DNA from: an uncultured Saprospiraceae bacterium
Lineage (GTDB): Bacteria; Bacteroidota; Bacteroidia; Chitinophagales; Saprospiraceae
Assembly: GCA_937995755.1 (NCBI GenBank)
Contig: CALKJD010000040.1
Span: forward strand, 1 to 42,762
Direction: 5' to 3'
Length of the DNA stretch: 42,762 bases
Shown: in pieces, positions 17,509-26,508 of the stretch
How the letters are laid out: each line of letters starts with the position of its first letter
Numbering within the stretch: position 1 is the first letter of the stretch
Position numbers and translations under genes: made by a program
The notes under the pieces: generated by a model
Told to the model about the DNA's origin: nothing
Seen by the model: the letters and a program-made list of their open reading frames with translations, nothing else
Databases searched by the model: none

Positions 17509-18132
17509 TTACTCTGACAAGATCGACTTATACCTAAGCTTGTATACTACATCCTCTTCACTTTCTTTGTCTATGACAACAAGTATATTATCATAATCAC
17601 TTTCATCAAAACCTGCAGGAAATTCTTGTCTTCCTAATATTACATTTGCCAAAGCCGGTGTAGTATTAGAATGTCCAGCTATGATTACTGCAGATTTAGT
17701 AGAGTCCTGTGAGATGGTTTCATAAAGAAGCTTTAGATCACTTGGCTTATATGGTAATATCTTTAGACCTTTACGCGCCGCCAATGTATCTACAGTAAAC
17801 AATGTACGCGTATATAACGTAGAGTAAACCCCATCGACACGAGTACCTTTCATCATATTCGCTAGATAGTTAGCTCTTTCTATTCCTTCCTCTGTCAGAT
17901 TCGGATTATCCGCAGGCACCGTATCCTTTTCTGCATGTCTTACCAGATAGTAGATCTTATCATTATCCTTTATATCCATTGCGTACTCTTTCCCAGACTG
18001 ATCTATGATTATTCCTTCTTTGATCGCTGAAATATAAGTTCCATTTGTAATCGTCTTAGCTTGCTTAGGACTACACGATAATAATAATAGTATGGAAATG
18101 GCGAATGTTGATATATATATGATTCTTTGCAT
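17509..18132 (-). CDS. Histidine phosphatase family lipoprotein
   Basis: Secreted phosphatase-like lipoprotein. The signal MQRIIYISTFAI...LLLLSC places the modified Cys at 20. The catalytic motif is LVRHAEK (RHA rather than RHG, as in the SixA-like branch), with the second His in AGHSNTTP and a helical ERANYLANMM segment between, as in the phosphoglycerate-mutase fold. At 207 residues it is a compact single domain. It begins 16 bases after the lysA stop, so the two are almost certainly cotranscribed, although no functional link to lysine or peptidoglycan synthesis is evident. The substrate is unknown; export makes a metabolic mutase role unlikely. Confidence 0.85.
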   Translation of the reverse strand: MQRIIYISTFAISILLLLSCSPKQAKTITNGTYISAIKEGIIIDQSGKEYAMDIKDNDKIYYLVRHAEKDTVPADNPNLTEEGIERANYLANMMKGTRVDGVYSTLYTRTLFTVDTLAARKGLKILPYKPSDLKLLYETISQDSTKSAVIIAGHSNTTPALANVILGRQEFPAGFDESDYDNILVVIDKESEEDVVYKLRYKSILSE

Positions 18133-18148
18133 TTGCTTTTATTTCAAA

Positions 18149-19402
18149 TTATAGACTAGGTATTTGTATTTGCTTTGAAAGTAAATCTTCCATATTTTCT
18201 CTTTCACGAATCAGGTAATGCTTTCCATCTAAGATTGCAACTTCTGCAGGTCTAAATCTACTATTGTAATTGCTAGACATACTAAAACAATATGCTCCAC
18301 AATTTTTAAAAGCCAAAACATCTCCTTCGCTGATCTCTTTGATTCGTCTATTGACACCAAAAGTATCCGTCTCACATATATACCCTACAATGGTATACAA
18401 CCTAGTAGGTCCTTCTACTCTACTTACGTTGACAATTTCATGGTGCGAGCCGTACAGCATTGGCCTAATTAAATGATTAAGTCCTGTATCCAATCCAGCA
18501 AATACGGTTGACGTAGTTTGCTTAATTACATTGACAGAAGCCAAGAAAAATCCAGACTCACTTACAAGATACTTCCCAGGTTCAAATACTATATCTAGTT
18601 GCTTTCCATACTGAGCACAAAATGTATTGAATCGCTCCATGAATTTATTTCCTAATAATTCCATATCAGTACTCACGTCACCTTCTTTGTAAGGCACCTT
18701 AAACCCACTTCCAAAATCTATATATTCTAGATCTTTAAATTGTAAAGCCACTTCTAATAATAAATCTGCTCCCAACAAGAATGTCTCTACATCTAAAATA
18801 TCTGAACCCGTATGCATATGTAGTCCTGAGACATTCATGCCATGAGCTTTCACGATACGCTGTATATGTGGTATCTGATGAATAGATATTCCAAATTTAC
18901 TATCTATATGTCCAGTAGAAATCTTGTGATTACCTCCACCCATAATATGTGGATTGATACGTATACATACTGGATACTCAGGAAACTCATCTCCAAATTG
19001 CTCTAAGACAGAAAGATTATCTAAGTTGATATTCACCTTATGGTGTACCGCTTCTCTGAGTTCAGTCATAGACACACAGTTAGGCGTATATAATATCTGA
19101 TGAGGCTCAAATCCTGCCATAAGACCTAGCCTTACTTCTTGAATAGATACCGTATCTAATCCAGAGCCTAGCGATCGTAGATATTTCAATACATTGATAT
19201 TCGTATTGGCTTTACATGCGTAATTTATTCTCAGGCGATCTGTGTTGAAAGCTTTACTGATCTTAGAGTATTGATGTTTTATTCTTGAAAAATCATACAC
19301 ATAAACAGGTGCACCATATGTCTCAACAATTTCGTTTGCAGATACATCTCCAGTAAAGAAATACTGTTCTCCTACAGTATATAAAGATCTCTCATCACTC
19401 AT
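18149..19402 (-). CDS. lysA: Diaminopimelate decarboxylase
   Basis: PLP-dependent fold III enzyme that makes L-lysine from meso-diaminopimelate. The Schiff-base lysine is K64 in YACKANTN. The helix GSGLDTVS, the HIDSKFGIS loop, FGSGFKVPY, EPGKYLV and CGAYCFSMSSNYN segments (PLP and substrate binding) appear in family order, with the catalytic Cys in YICETDTFG. At 417 residues it has the expected length; DAP decarboxylase is preferred over ornithine or arginine decarboxylase because of ICETDTFG and the SMSSNYNSR block. No other lysine genes are nearby. A long terminator-like hairpin lies 33 bases upstream of the ATG and may regulate expression. Confidence 0.93.
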   Translation of the reverse strand: MSDERSLYTVGEQYFFTGDVSANEIVETYGAPVYVYDFSRIKHQYSKISKAFNTDRLRINYACKANTNINVLKYLRSLGSGLDTVSIQEVRLGLMAGFEPHQILYTPNCVSMTELREAVHHKVNINLDNLSVLEQFGDEFPEYPVCIRINPHIMGGGNHKISTGHIDSKFGISIHQIPHIQRIVKAHGMNVSGLHMHTGSDILDVETFLLGADLLLEVALQFKDLEYIDFGSGFKVPYKEGDVSTDMELLGNKFMERFNTFCAQYGKQLDIVFEPGKYLVSESGFFLASVNVIKQTTSTVFAGLDTGLNHLIRPMLYGSHHEIVNVSRVEGPTRLYTIVGYICETDTFGVNRRIKEISEGDVLAFKNCGAYCFSMSSNYNSRFRPAEVAILDGKHYLIRERENMEDLLSKQIQIPSL

Positions 19403-19434
19403 AATCTCAAAGAATATTAATTAATGTTTTAAAT

Positions 19435-19474
19435 AAAAATGAAGAGCCTATAGAGTTTTGGCATCTTCATTTTT
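19435..19474 (-). promoter_or_regulatory. Terminator-like hairpin in the lysA leader
   Basis: On the minus strand AAAAATGAAGA-(T)-GCC pairs with GGC-TCTTCATTTTT, a 14-bp stem with one bulged T and an 11-base loop, ending in a T-run 33 bases before the lysA ATG. A weak -7-like TATCTTTA lies upstream (19496-19503), which would put the hairpin inside the leader. It is a possible attenuator. Because the neighbouring sigma gene is divergent, it cannot be the end of a known upstream gene. Confidence 0.5.
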
Positions 19475-19576
19475 CTATAATTTCTAAAAATAGATATAAA
19501 GATATCACTATATTAGTATGTACACACCATTATCATAACAATCTGCATCTATAATGTAACTCTACCCGATAAAAGC

Positions 19577-20149
19577 ATGAATGAGTCAATCCAACATATC
19601 ATAGATTCCTGTCAGAAGGAAGAAAGCACTGGTCAAAAGGCGCTCTACGACATGTATAGAGGCTTACTTTTTGGTATCTGCAGAAGGTATATTGGACAGT
19701 CAGAGAATGCCGAAGATGTCTTTATCGAAGGGTTTTACAAAATATTCTCTAAGATTGGATCATTTAAAAATGAAGGCAGTTTCGAAGGCTGGATGAAAAG
19801 ATTGATGGTCAACGAATGTCTTATGTATATCAGAAAACATAAAACATCTCATATGACTATCGAGTTAGGTGATCTTCAAATAGATAATCAAGACTTATCA
19901 GCATTAGATAATTTGCAGACCGCAGATGTACTCAAGATGGTAAATGAATTACCTACTGGATACAAGACTGTATTTAACTTATATGTGATAGAAGGTTATA
20001 AGCATAGAGAGATCGCTGAACTCCTTGGAATAAGTATCAATACTTCAAAATCACAATTGATATTAGCTAAAAAGAAGCTGCGACAAATAGCCGAAAAAAA
20101 AAGTATAATTAGTCTAACCGGTTTAACGAATAATAGTACCAGTAAATAA
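19577..20149 (+). CDS. ECF RNA polymerase sigma factor
   Basis: Sigma-70 family protein of 190 residues with regions 2 and 4 only. Region 2 runs from about 20 to 85 (YDMYRGLLFGICRRY, then NAEDVFIEGFYKIF and the FEGWMKRL promoter-recognition helix). Region 4 runs from about 125 to 175 (LPTGYKTVFNLYVIEGYKHREIAELLG helix-turn-helix, then SINTSKSQLILAKKKLR). This is the Bacteroidota ECF group typically paired with a membrane anti-sigma protein. The next gene begins five bases after its stop and encodes a small single-TM protein, a likely anti-sigma partner. It is divergent from lysA with 174 bases between; no promoter could be identified confidently. Confidence 0.92.
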   Translation: MNESIQHIIDSCQKEESTGQKALYDMYRGLLFGICRRYIGQSENAEDVFIEGFYKIFSKIGSFKNEGSFEGWMKRLMVNECLMYIRKHKTSHMTIELGDLQIDNQDLSALDNLQTADVLKMVNELPTGYKTVFNLYVIEGYKHREIAELLGISINTSKSQLILAKKKLRQIAEKKSIISLTGLTNNSTSK

Positions 20150-20153
20150 AGTT

Positions 20154-20537
20154 ATGGAAAATAACAATCTACATCGATTTAAAGAAGAAATGCAATCTTA
20201 CGAAGAGTTGCCATCTGATAGAGCATGGAATAGAATCAATGATAAGATGCAGATTAGAAATAATAAGAGAACTGTGCAGTGGTATAGATGGATCGCCGTA
20301 GCTGCAAGTACAATTGCTATTGTGAGTGTATATAGCATCTATCAACATAACATCCACAAGCACAATCCAAAAATGTTCGCTTACAACTCTATCAAAACTG
20401 ATGCTAAACCAACTATTATAGAAGAGTTAGAAGTATTAACAAATGATGGTATCTATGCCATAGAGCAAGTAGCTGACCTCAACCAAGCTTACTCAAATGA
20501 GCCATACAGTCACTTTAAGGAAAAGCACATTAGGTAA
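20154..20537 (+). CDS. Small single-TM protein, putative anti-sigma factor
   Basis: Hypothetical 127-residue protein. Residues 1-40 are charged and contain the phrase ELPSDRAWNRINDKM. This is similar in character to the cytoplasmic start of Bacteroidota proteins that sit behind ECF sigma genes (LPxxxWxxIxxKL). One transmembrane segment follows at about 46-63 (WIAVAASTIAIVSVYSIY). The remaining 60 or so residues would be periplasmic, with no recognisable domain. It lacks the HxxxCxxC zinc motif of ZAS-type anti-sigmas, so the assignment rests on gene order and topology. Five bases separate it from the sigma gene; its stop is 19 bases from the convergent lipoprotein gene. Confidence 0.65.
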   Translation: MENNNLHRFKEEMQSYEELPSDRAWNRINDKMQIRNNKRTVQWYRWIAVAASTIAIVSVYSIYQHNIHKHNPKMFAYNSIKTDAKPTIIEELEVLTNDGIYAIEQVADLNQAYSNEPYSHFKEKHIR

Positions 20538-20556
20538 TCTCTACTTCAGCAAAATA

Positions 20557-21327
20557 TTACTGAAAGAATTTACTCAACGTATCACTAGCAGATATCTCCG
20601 TAATTATATAATCTCCTCCTCTACTATTGCTTAAGAGTACTCTATCAAACTGCGTGTAATCAGTCCATGGTGTAGTAAATCTAGCTACAGTATCTTTAGT
20701 AGAATTGTAGAAATCCCATTGCGAAACCAACCTAGTACTATCGTCGACATATACATGATACATATTATTAGGTGTATCTCCTACTTGATCAAACGTAAGA
20801 GAAAGCACATCGGCCGATCGCCCATTCGTTGTAGTATCCTTATGGACATACTTTAATGTAACACCACTGTCTTTGAGCTTATATGGCATGAACACCCAAT
20901 AGGCATCATTGATCCACATACTTTTACCCTTATCTAGATACTTCTTGAGACTATCTTGTTCGGTAAGAGTTACACCTCTATAATTTACCGTGCCTGTGAT
21001 AGCCTCCAGATTCATTAGTATATCAAAAGTATCTTGGATCCCTTGAATCACTAAATCACCGTTAGATTTATCCCAGATGTGACGACGAGAACCAAAGAAA
21101 TTCCACATCAAGTATCTAGTCTCATCCCATGCTTGTCTACCACCCATCGCTTCCATGACTTCATCTGCGATTGCGATAGCCTTTGGATCAGAATCCGTCT
21201 CATTAAAACCTTTCGCAGCTGAGTTACCATAGACTATGGCAGCCTCATCCGCTCTTGATTTATTTTCATTACAGGAGCTTAATATTGAAATTATAAATAA
21301 ACAAAGTACTAGTCTTGAATATTGCAT
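20557..21327 (-). CDS. Lipoprotein of unknown function (DUF6503-like)
   Basis: Secreted lipoprotein of 256 residues: signal MQYSRLVLCLFIISILSSC with Cys at 19, then a mature domain opening DPKAIAIADEVMEAMGGRQAWDETRYL. This helix-plus-WxFFG pattern is shared by a family of Bacteroidota outer-membrane lipoproteins with a LolA/LppX-like half-barrel feel. The rest alternates short beta strands (VTLKYVHKD, MYHVYVDDSTRLVSQWDFY). The function is unknown. Its ATG lies inside the end of the metalloprotease gene (19-base overlap in another frame), so the two are translated from one message. Confidence 0.75.
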   Translation of the reverse strand: MQYSRLVLCLFIISILSSCNENKSRADEAAIVYGNSAAKGFNETDSDPKAIAIADEVMEAMGGRQAWDETRYLMWNFFGSRRHIWDKSNGDLVIQGIQDTFDILMNLEAITGTVNYRGVTLTEQDSLKKYLDKGKSMWINDAYWVFMPYKLKDSGVTLKYVHKDTTTNGRSADVLSLTFDQVGDTPNNMYHVYVDDSTRLVSQWDFYNSTKDTVARFTTPWTDYTQFDRVLLSNSRGGDYIITEISASDTLSKFFQ

Positions 21328-24300
21328 TGTCCATTGATTTCTAACGCTCCAGTATTACTATTGATCACTTGACTATCGTTTGGATGTAATACATTGATAT
21401 CAGTTAGTTTTAGCGATCCATTATTCATTAGTGTCGGTGCCGTTCCGTTAGACTGCATTGTAAACCCTTCGAAACTAACATCTGACATATCATCTATAAT
21501 TAACCCTCCATCTGTATTGATAAAATTGATTGTAATATTATCAGCAGGGTCAGCTAATACATTTATATTTTTATTGATAGTGATTACATCCGTCAGATTA
21601 ATACTTAGTCCTGCGATATCTGTCATCAGTCTGATTGTATCTCCAGATCTGGCACAATCTAAAGCACCTAAGAAAGTACCTATTCCTACCGTAGCCTGAT
21701 TATTAGAGACTGTAAGGTCACAATAGTCATCCATACAAAACTTTAATCCCCAACCAGTAAGCTCACCTCCATCTTGGTCCGCATCATCCAAAATCTCCAA
21801 TTGCCAAATACCAGCTATCGCTTTATTATCAAAATCTGATAAAGGATTATCTGGTTGATATGTATCTCCATCAATTGGAGGACATGGATGATTTACTAAA
21901 GAACTTTCATCATCAAAGTTTATATCAAAATCATCTTGACTCCCACATGGCTTATTCCAAAATTCAACATTAGTATTATCAGGAGCAACAAGAGAAAAAC
22001 TAAGGTCGTCTACATATGAATGTGTACCCTCAAGATTGACAATATCTATATCATCTATAGTTCCTCGGTCATACAATACAAGCTCAGAACTTATAGTATT
22101 CTGTCCAGTAGACGATATGGTCATCGGTAAATCGCTACTTGCTAATGTCTGACATACGATAGCGTTAGTAGTAAATTTATGTATATCAGACCACGCAGAA
22201 GTACCACATCCATTATTAGATCTTACTCTATAACCATAAGCCGTTAACTCCTCCAAAGGGTTAGTTATCTCAACTTGATTATCTGTAACCGTACCTGATT
22301 GGATAATACTCGCACCATTTCCAAAAGATGAAAATTGATAGTCATAACTCATCGCCAATACATCCTCCCATATCAAAGTTGGCATTAATGACACACCTAC
22401 AGCCCCATCTGTTGGATATATATCTTCTGGCGGTGTTGCAGGTCCAGTAAGTATCAACTCGTAATTGACACTTTTCACTTCACCTCCAGACTGTCCTTCT
22501 ATAATTATATCGTATTGACCTACCTCGCCAGTAAAGCCAGATATTGTCAATACCGAGATATTGCCAGGGATTACTGGATTACTTGAAAATGAAGCAACAG
22601 CTCCTGTAGGTAATCCGCTGATACTTAATGCCACTGGTGTATTATAACCTAATATCGAACTAACCTGAACATTAGTAGTCGTACTATTCACCGTATTACA
22701 AAAATTTTGAGTTGACACACTAAGTGACATTTCATAGGTTGGTGTATTTTGCTCTATCGTGATCTCTCCTTCATTGATATCAAAGAAAATATTGTCAGCA
22801 CCTTTCACCATTACTCGCCCAGTACTAGTAATAATACTTGGTACTACTATCGTTGAAGATCCATCATTTGCTGTAGTAGTTAATAATATAGGAGCATCAA
22901 AGTTCTCATCTTCCGAAAACCAAATTTCTACATTAGTACAATTAACTGGAGCACCATTGGTATTGGCTACATCCCAAGTAATTGTTTCATTCTGACCTAA
23001 CTCCCACGTCACATTTGATGATTGACTAGTCACTACGAAAGGTCCAGAATTACCATCTACTTCTATGACTACATCTGCTTCCGCTGTACAGCCTGCGTCA
23101 GATGTTCCTGGGCCATCATGCCAGTCTCTTACTGTCACTCTAAAATTAAGATCTCTACCTACTGATGGAATCACTTCCCACTCAGGGCTATTACCAGCAA
23201 TAATATCCGGCAGCGAGGGAAAATATCTTTTAGAATCTGATACAGGCTCTAATGACCTAAATGCTGGTCCACCAGTATTAGTACTACTCGGAGGCATAGT
23301 TGCTACTTCGTCATCCATCTGCTCCCAGCAATATGTAATATCATCACCATCCAGATCTGTACCATTGGCATCTAGTACAAACGTGGTAGACTTAGGTATA
23401 GCATACGAGCTAGCATCAAGTGTAACTTCAGGGCTTGTATTACCAAAGTTGATTATTTCTTCAGCGCAAGCAAATACTGATGCATCATTCATCACCTCAT
23501 CTATACTTATAGCATGAAAATATGGATCACTATTACTTTGTACGTTGGGAGCACAGATACCTGCATACCCCATTATTGTAGAAGCACTACCAGGCTCCAT
23601 TGCCGTGTTGCTATTTCTATTACAATCATTGTTTTGCGTGTGATTAGCTCCCATCTGGTGCCCCATTTCATGAGCAACGTAATCTATAGAAAACGGATCT
23701 CCAATAGGTGATGACTGTCCAGTCACTCCACCTGCCTTCTGATTATTATTACATACAGAAGAAAGATATGCCACTCCGCCACCACCAGTACTAAAGACAT
23801 GACCGATATCATAATTGGCAGTACCGATTACGTCATCTACCGTATTCTGATTCTGTCCTAACATTGTCCCTCCACTACCATTCGTATATGGATCTGTGCC
23901 TGAATTGTAATAGTATAAACTTTCATTATTGTTGACCAATACCATACGAACTCCAAATTCCTGTTCGTAAACCTCATTAACTCGATTGATCGCTGTGACT
24001 ACTGCAGAATGTACTTCTTCTTCATCAGGAATACTTGCATTAGTAGTATGAAAATTAGAATATTCTCCATTCGCCGCATTAGCTAATCTTAGTGTATTGA
24101 GTTCGCAAGATCCCTGTCTTACATTAGCTACAATGGGATCTCTGCTTCGATCTATCTTTTGCTCAGTCACTCCACATGTAAATGTCTCGGTAGATCTATA
24201 ATCTCTACGATCGTAGATAATCTTATAATTCTTATGCCCACGCTTAAAATGTTCTATGTATATATGACTACCTGGAGAATTGACAACTGCTCTTAGTCCA

Positions 24301-24686
24301 TGTACTGTATAATCAAGCCTTACGCGTATTTTTCTATCTGATAGACATACTCCTTTGAACGTTCTGATATTATCAAACTTAGCGGCTAGTAGAGGTTCTT
24401 GCATATCATATCGCACTATTCCAAATGATAACATACGACCGTCTGCCATCATCAATTTCAATATCGCTCTACTGTCTATTGCAGTAGATTGATCTTCGTA
24501 TGGTGCTGACCATAGTATTTCTTTGATCTCTGCATCTGATACTTTGGCAACTATAGACTTAATAGGATGAAAATCTTGAATGCCTGAGAACGATAATTTT
24601 TCTTCTGATTGAGAAGTCCAAGATTGGGCGGATACCATGCTCGATAGCATAAGTATAAAGGTTAATAAACCTAGTATTCTATTCAT
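21309..24686 (-). CDS. Secreted M12B (reprolysin-like) metalloprotease with P-domain
   Basis: Large secreted protease of 1,125 residues. The ATG at 24686 (MNRILGLLTFILML...VSA) is preferred to the one 30 bases earlier because it starts an ordinary signal peptide. A propeptide-like region follows. The catalytic domain has H-E-x-x-H-x-x-G-x-x-H as HEMGHQMGANH (339-349) and a Met-turn segment (STIMGYAGIC) about 20 residues on. Next come Ig/cadherin-like beta modules, one Fn3-like unit (TPPEDIYPTDGAVGVSLMPT) and a proprotein-convertase P domain (about 845-985). A Ser/Asn-rich beta-helix-like tail (about 990-1125) is last. I see no type IX secretion sorting domain at the C-terminus, unusual for this class in Bacteroidota. 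The end overlaps the next lipoprotein gene. Confidence 0.88.
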   Translation of the reverse strand: MNRILGLLTFILMLSSMVSAQSWTSQSEEKLSFSGIQDFHPIKSIVAKVSDAEIKEILWSAPYEDQSTAIDSRAILKLMMADGRMLSFGIVRYDMQEPLLAAKFDNIRTFKGVCLSDRKIRVRLDYTVHGLRAVVNSPGSHIYIEHFKRGHKNYKIIYDRRDYRSTETFTCGVTEQKIDRSRDPIVANVRQGSCELNTLRLANAANGEYSNFHTTNASIPDEEEVHSAVVTAINRVNEVYEQEFGVRMVLVNNNESLYYYNSGTDPYTNGSGGTMLGQNQNTVDDVIGTANYDIGHVFSTGGGGVAYLSSVCNNNQKAGGVTGQSSPIGDPFSIDYVAHEMGHQMGANHTQNNDCNRNSNTAMEPGSASTIMGYAGICAPNVQSNSDPYFHAISIDEVMNDASVFACAEEIINFGNTSPEVTLDASSYAIPKSTTFVLDANGTDLDGDDITYCWEQMDDEVATMPPSSTNTGGPAFRSLEPVSDSKRYFPSLPDIIAGNSPEWEVIPSVGRDLNFRVTVRDWHDGPGTSDAGCTAEADVVIEVDGNSGPFVVTSQSSNVTWELGQNETITWDVANTNGAPVNCTNVEIWFSEDENFDAPILLTTTANDGSSTIVVPSIITSTGRVMVKGADNIFFDINEGEITIEQNTPTYEMSLSVSTQNFCNTVNSTTTNVQVSSILGYNTPVALSISGLPTGAVASFSSNPVIPGNISVLTISGFTGEVGQYDIIIEGQSGGEVKSVNYELILTGPATPPEDIYPTDGAVGVSLMPTLIWEDVLAMSYDYQFSSFGNGASIIQSGTVTDNQVEITNPLEELTAYGYRVRSNNGCGTSAWSDIHKFTTNAIVCQTLASSDLPMTISSTGQNTISSELVLYDRGTIDDIDIVNLEGTHSYVDDLSFSLVAPDNTNVEFWNKPCGSQDDFDINFDDESSLVNHPCPPIDGDTYQPDNPLSDFDNKAIAGIWQLEILDDADQDGGELTGWGLKFCMDDYCDLTVSNNQATVGIGTFLGALDCARSGDTIRLMTDIAGLSINLTDVITINKNINVLADPADNITINFINTDGGLIIDDMSDVSFEGFTMQSNGTAPTLMNNGSLKLTDINVLHPNDSQVINSNTGALEINGQCNIQD

Positions 24687-24871
24687 AAATGTTAATATTA
24701 CTTCAATTTGCTCCACGAATTACGCATTCATATCTCATAAATCAAAATATATAGCTGATTGCCAAAGAATTATGTTATGAATGACGAAGATTATGTTTCT
24801 TTCAAGACATTATAAATTACAACTCAACTAATAAAGCCTTATTACGTTAGTAGATTATATGATGCAAATCC

Positions 24872-24879
24872 TACTTTTG
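24872..24879 (+). promoter_or_regulatory. Promoter of the cyclophilin gene
   Basis: TACTTTTG is an exact TAnnTTTG -7 match. TTAG at 24847-24850, with a 21-base gap, is a fair -33 candidate (consensus TTTG, gap 19-21). The ATG follows 41 bases after the -7 box. Confidence 0.6.
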
Positions 24880-24920
24880 CACCGTAATAATTATAAAAAC
24901 AATAAAAATACTAACACAAT

Positions 24921-25412
24921 ATGCAAGATATCGTTGCACAAGAGATGCTAGATCATATTAAAACAGCAAGTTTTGATAAAGACATCGACGTAACCATAGA
25001 TACGACTAAAGGAAAAATCAATCTTACGCTTTTCGCTGAGAAATGCCCTAAGACTGTAGCTAACTTCACCAAGCTAGCGGAGAAAGGCTTTTATGACAAT
25101 TTGTTTTTCCACAGAGTCATTCCTGATTTTATGGTTCAAGGAGGGTGTCCTCTAGGTTTAGGTTCAGGAGGTCCTGGGTACAAATTTGAAGATGAGTTTC
25201 ATCCTGAACTGAAGCATGATGCTCCTGGAATACTATCTATGGCTAATGCTGGTCCTGGAACTAATGGATCACAATTCTTCATTACTCACGTGGCTACGCC
25301 ATGGTTAGATGGTAACCACTCTGTATTTGGTAAAGTAAAGTCTGATGCAGACCAAGATGTGGTAAATGCGATTGATATGGGAGATCAGATTTTTTCTATC
25401 ACTATTTCATAG
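24921..25412 (+). CDS. Cyclophilin-type peptidyl-prolyl isomerase
   Basis: Cytoplasmic cis-trans prolyl isomerase of 163 residues. The cyclophilin core starts at about residue 22 ([13 protein letters not shown]) and contains [14 protein letters not shown] (active-site Arg in FHRV), the [11 protein letters not shown] loop, [17 protein letters not shown] (Gln-Phe-Phe) and [12 protein letters not shown]. The first 20 residues ([17 protein letters not shown]) are an extra N-terminal helix not found in minimal PpiB. There is no signal peptide. The gene has its own promoter and a strong terminator, so it is a single-gene unit. Confidence 0.95.
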   Translation: MQDIVAQEMLDHIKTASFDKDIDVTIDTTKGKINLTLFAEKCPKTVANFTKLAEKGFYDNLFFHRVIPDFMVQGGCPLGLGSGGPGYKFEDEFHPELKHDAPGILSMANAGPGTNGSQFFITHVATPWLDGNHSVFGKVKSDADQDVVNAIDMGDQIFSITIS

Positions 25413-25467
25413 TACATAACATTACGATGCGCCTCTCCTATTTGGAGGCTATCCAAACATAAGTAAT

Positions 25468-25519
25468 AAGCAGTCTTTGGGCTTCAGTAAAACAACTGAA
25501 ATCAAAAGACTGCTTTTTT
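25468..25519 (+). terminator. Complex intrinsic terminator after the cyclophilin gene
   Basis: The outer 11-bp perfect stem is aagcagtcttt (25468-25478) / aaagactgctt (25505-25515). The loop holds an inner 6-bp stem ttcagt / actgaa. A run of Ts ends the structure. Confidence 0.85.
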
Positions 25520-25650
25520 ATTATATATACTTTTGAAATGGAATCGTTAGCACAATAGTTACAAGCTTGGATTTTGAACTTTGAACTAAATGCTTTGGTT
25601 TATTATATAGAAGATGTTATCAAATATTGATTTAACGCTAAAAACCCAAA

Positions 25651-26496
25651 GTGAAATTTGTCAACCTTATATTAATCTTATCTGCGATGCTATTATTGGA
25701 TGCCTACCGAAGACCTCACAACTTTACTGAAGAGCATAGCCCTAAGTACATATGTAATGCGTACGATAATGATCGAGAAGAAGATCCTAACACTATTACG
25801 GTAGTAAGTTACAATATCGAAAAGGGAAAGAATATATCAGAGGCAATTGAATTGATTTCTTGTAATAGTACGCTAGTTTCTGCGGATGTTTTTCTACTAC
25901 AAGAAATGGATGAAGCTGGCACTAGGACTATCGCCGATGCATTAGGGCTAAACTATATTTACTTCCCTATCAACAGTAACTATTCTAAGACAAAAGATTT
26001 TGGCAGTAGTATCTTGACAAGAGATTCTATTATTGGGGAGCAAAAATTGATACTACCACATGGACAAAGCCACAACAACAGACATCGTGCTATTACCTTT
26101 GCCAAAATCATGGTAAATTGTAATGAAGTATTATTAGGTTCCGCTCATTTATCTACGGTATTTATGCCAGCGAAAAAAAGGAAAGAACAAGTTTTGGCTA
26201 TGGCAAATTTCCTAAATGAATCTTCCAACTCTCATTTAACAAGTATCGTTGGCGGAGATTTCAATGCTTTGCGAAATGACTATCGCAAATACATTCTTAA
26301 TGCCATGGGTAATGTTGGATACCATGCTTCTACTCAAGGATTGGGTTCTACACATGCAGGAATAATTCCCTTTGTAAAACCAGAATTCGATATGATCTTT
26401 GCACGTAATCTTGACTTAACCGATAAAGGAAAAGTAGTAGACAATATAGTAAGTGATCATTATCCAATTTGGGCTAAATTCGAATTAACCAATTAA
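25651..26496 (+). CDS. Endonuclease/exonuclease/phosphatase (EEP) family protein
   Basis: Secreted or membrane-anchored metal-dependent hydrolase of 281 residues. The GTG start gives an N-terminal hydrophobic signal (KFVNLILILSAMLLL) that later starts would destroy. EEP motifs follow in order: VVSYNIEKGK (Asn), VFLLQEMDE (Glu metal ligand), the SAHLST loop, VGGDFNALRND (Asp-x-Asn) and SDHYPIWAKF (final Asp-His). Substrates in this superfamily include DNA, RNA, inositol phosphates and sphingomyelin; nothing here distinguishes them, but export makes a DNA-repair role unlikely. It is convergent with the DUF4407 gene, 12 bases apart. Confidence 0.88.
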   Translation: MKFVNLILILSAMLLLDAYRRPHNFTEEHSPKYICNAYDNDREEDPNTITVVSYNIEKGKNISEAIELISCNSTLVSADVFLLQEMDEAGTRTIADALGLNYIYFPINSNYSKTKDFGSSILTRDSIIGEQKLILPHGQSHNNRHRAITFAKIMVNCNEVLLGSAHLSTVFMPAKKRKEQVLAMANFLNESSNSHLTSIVGGDFNALRNDYRKYILNAMGNVGYHASTQGLGSTHAGIIPFVKPEFDMIFARNLDLTDKGKVVDNIVSDHYPIWAKFELTN

Positions 26497-26508
26497 TCCC
26501 TTACTCCA

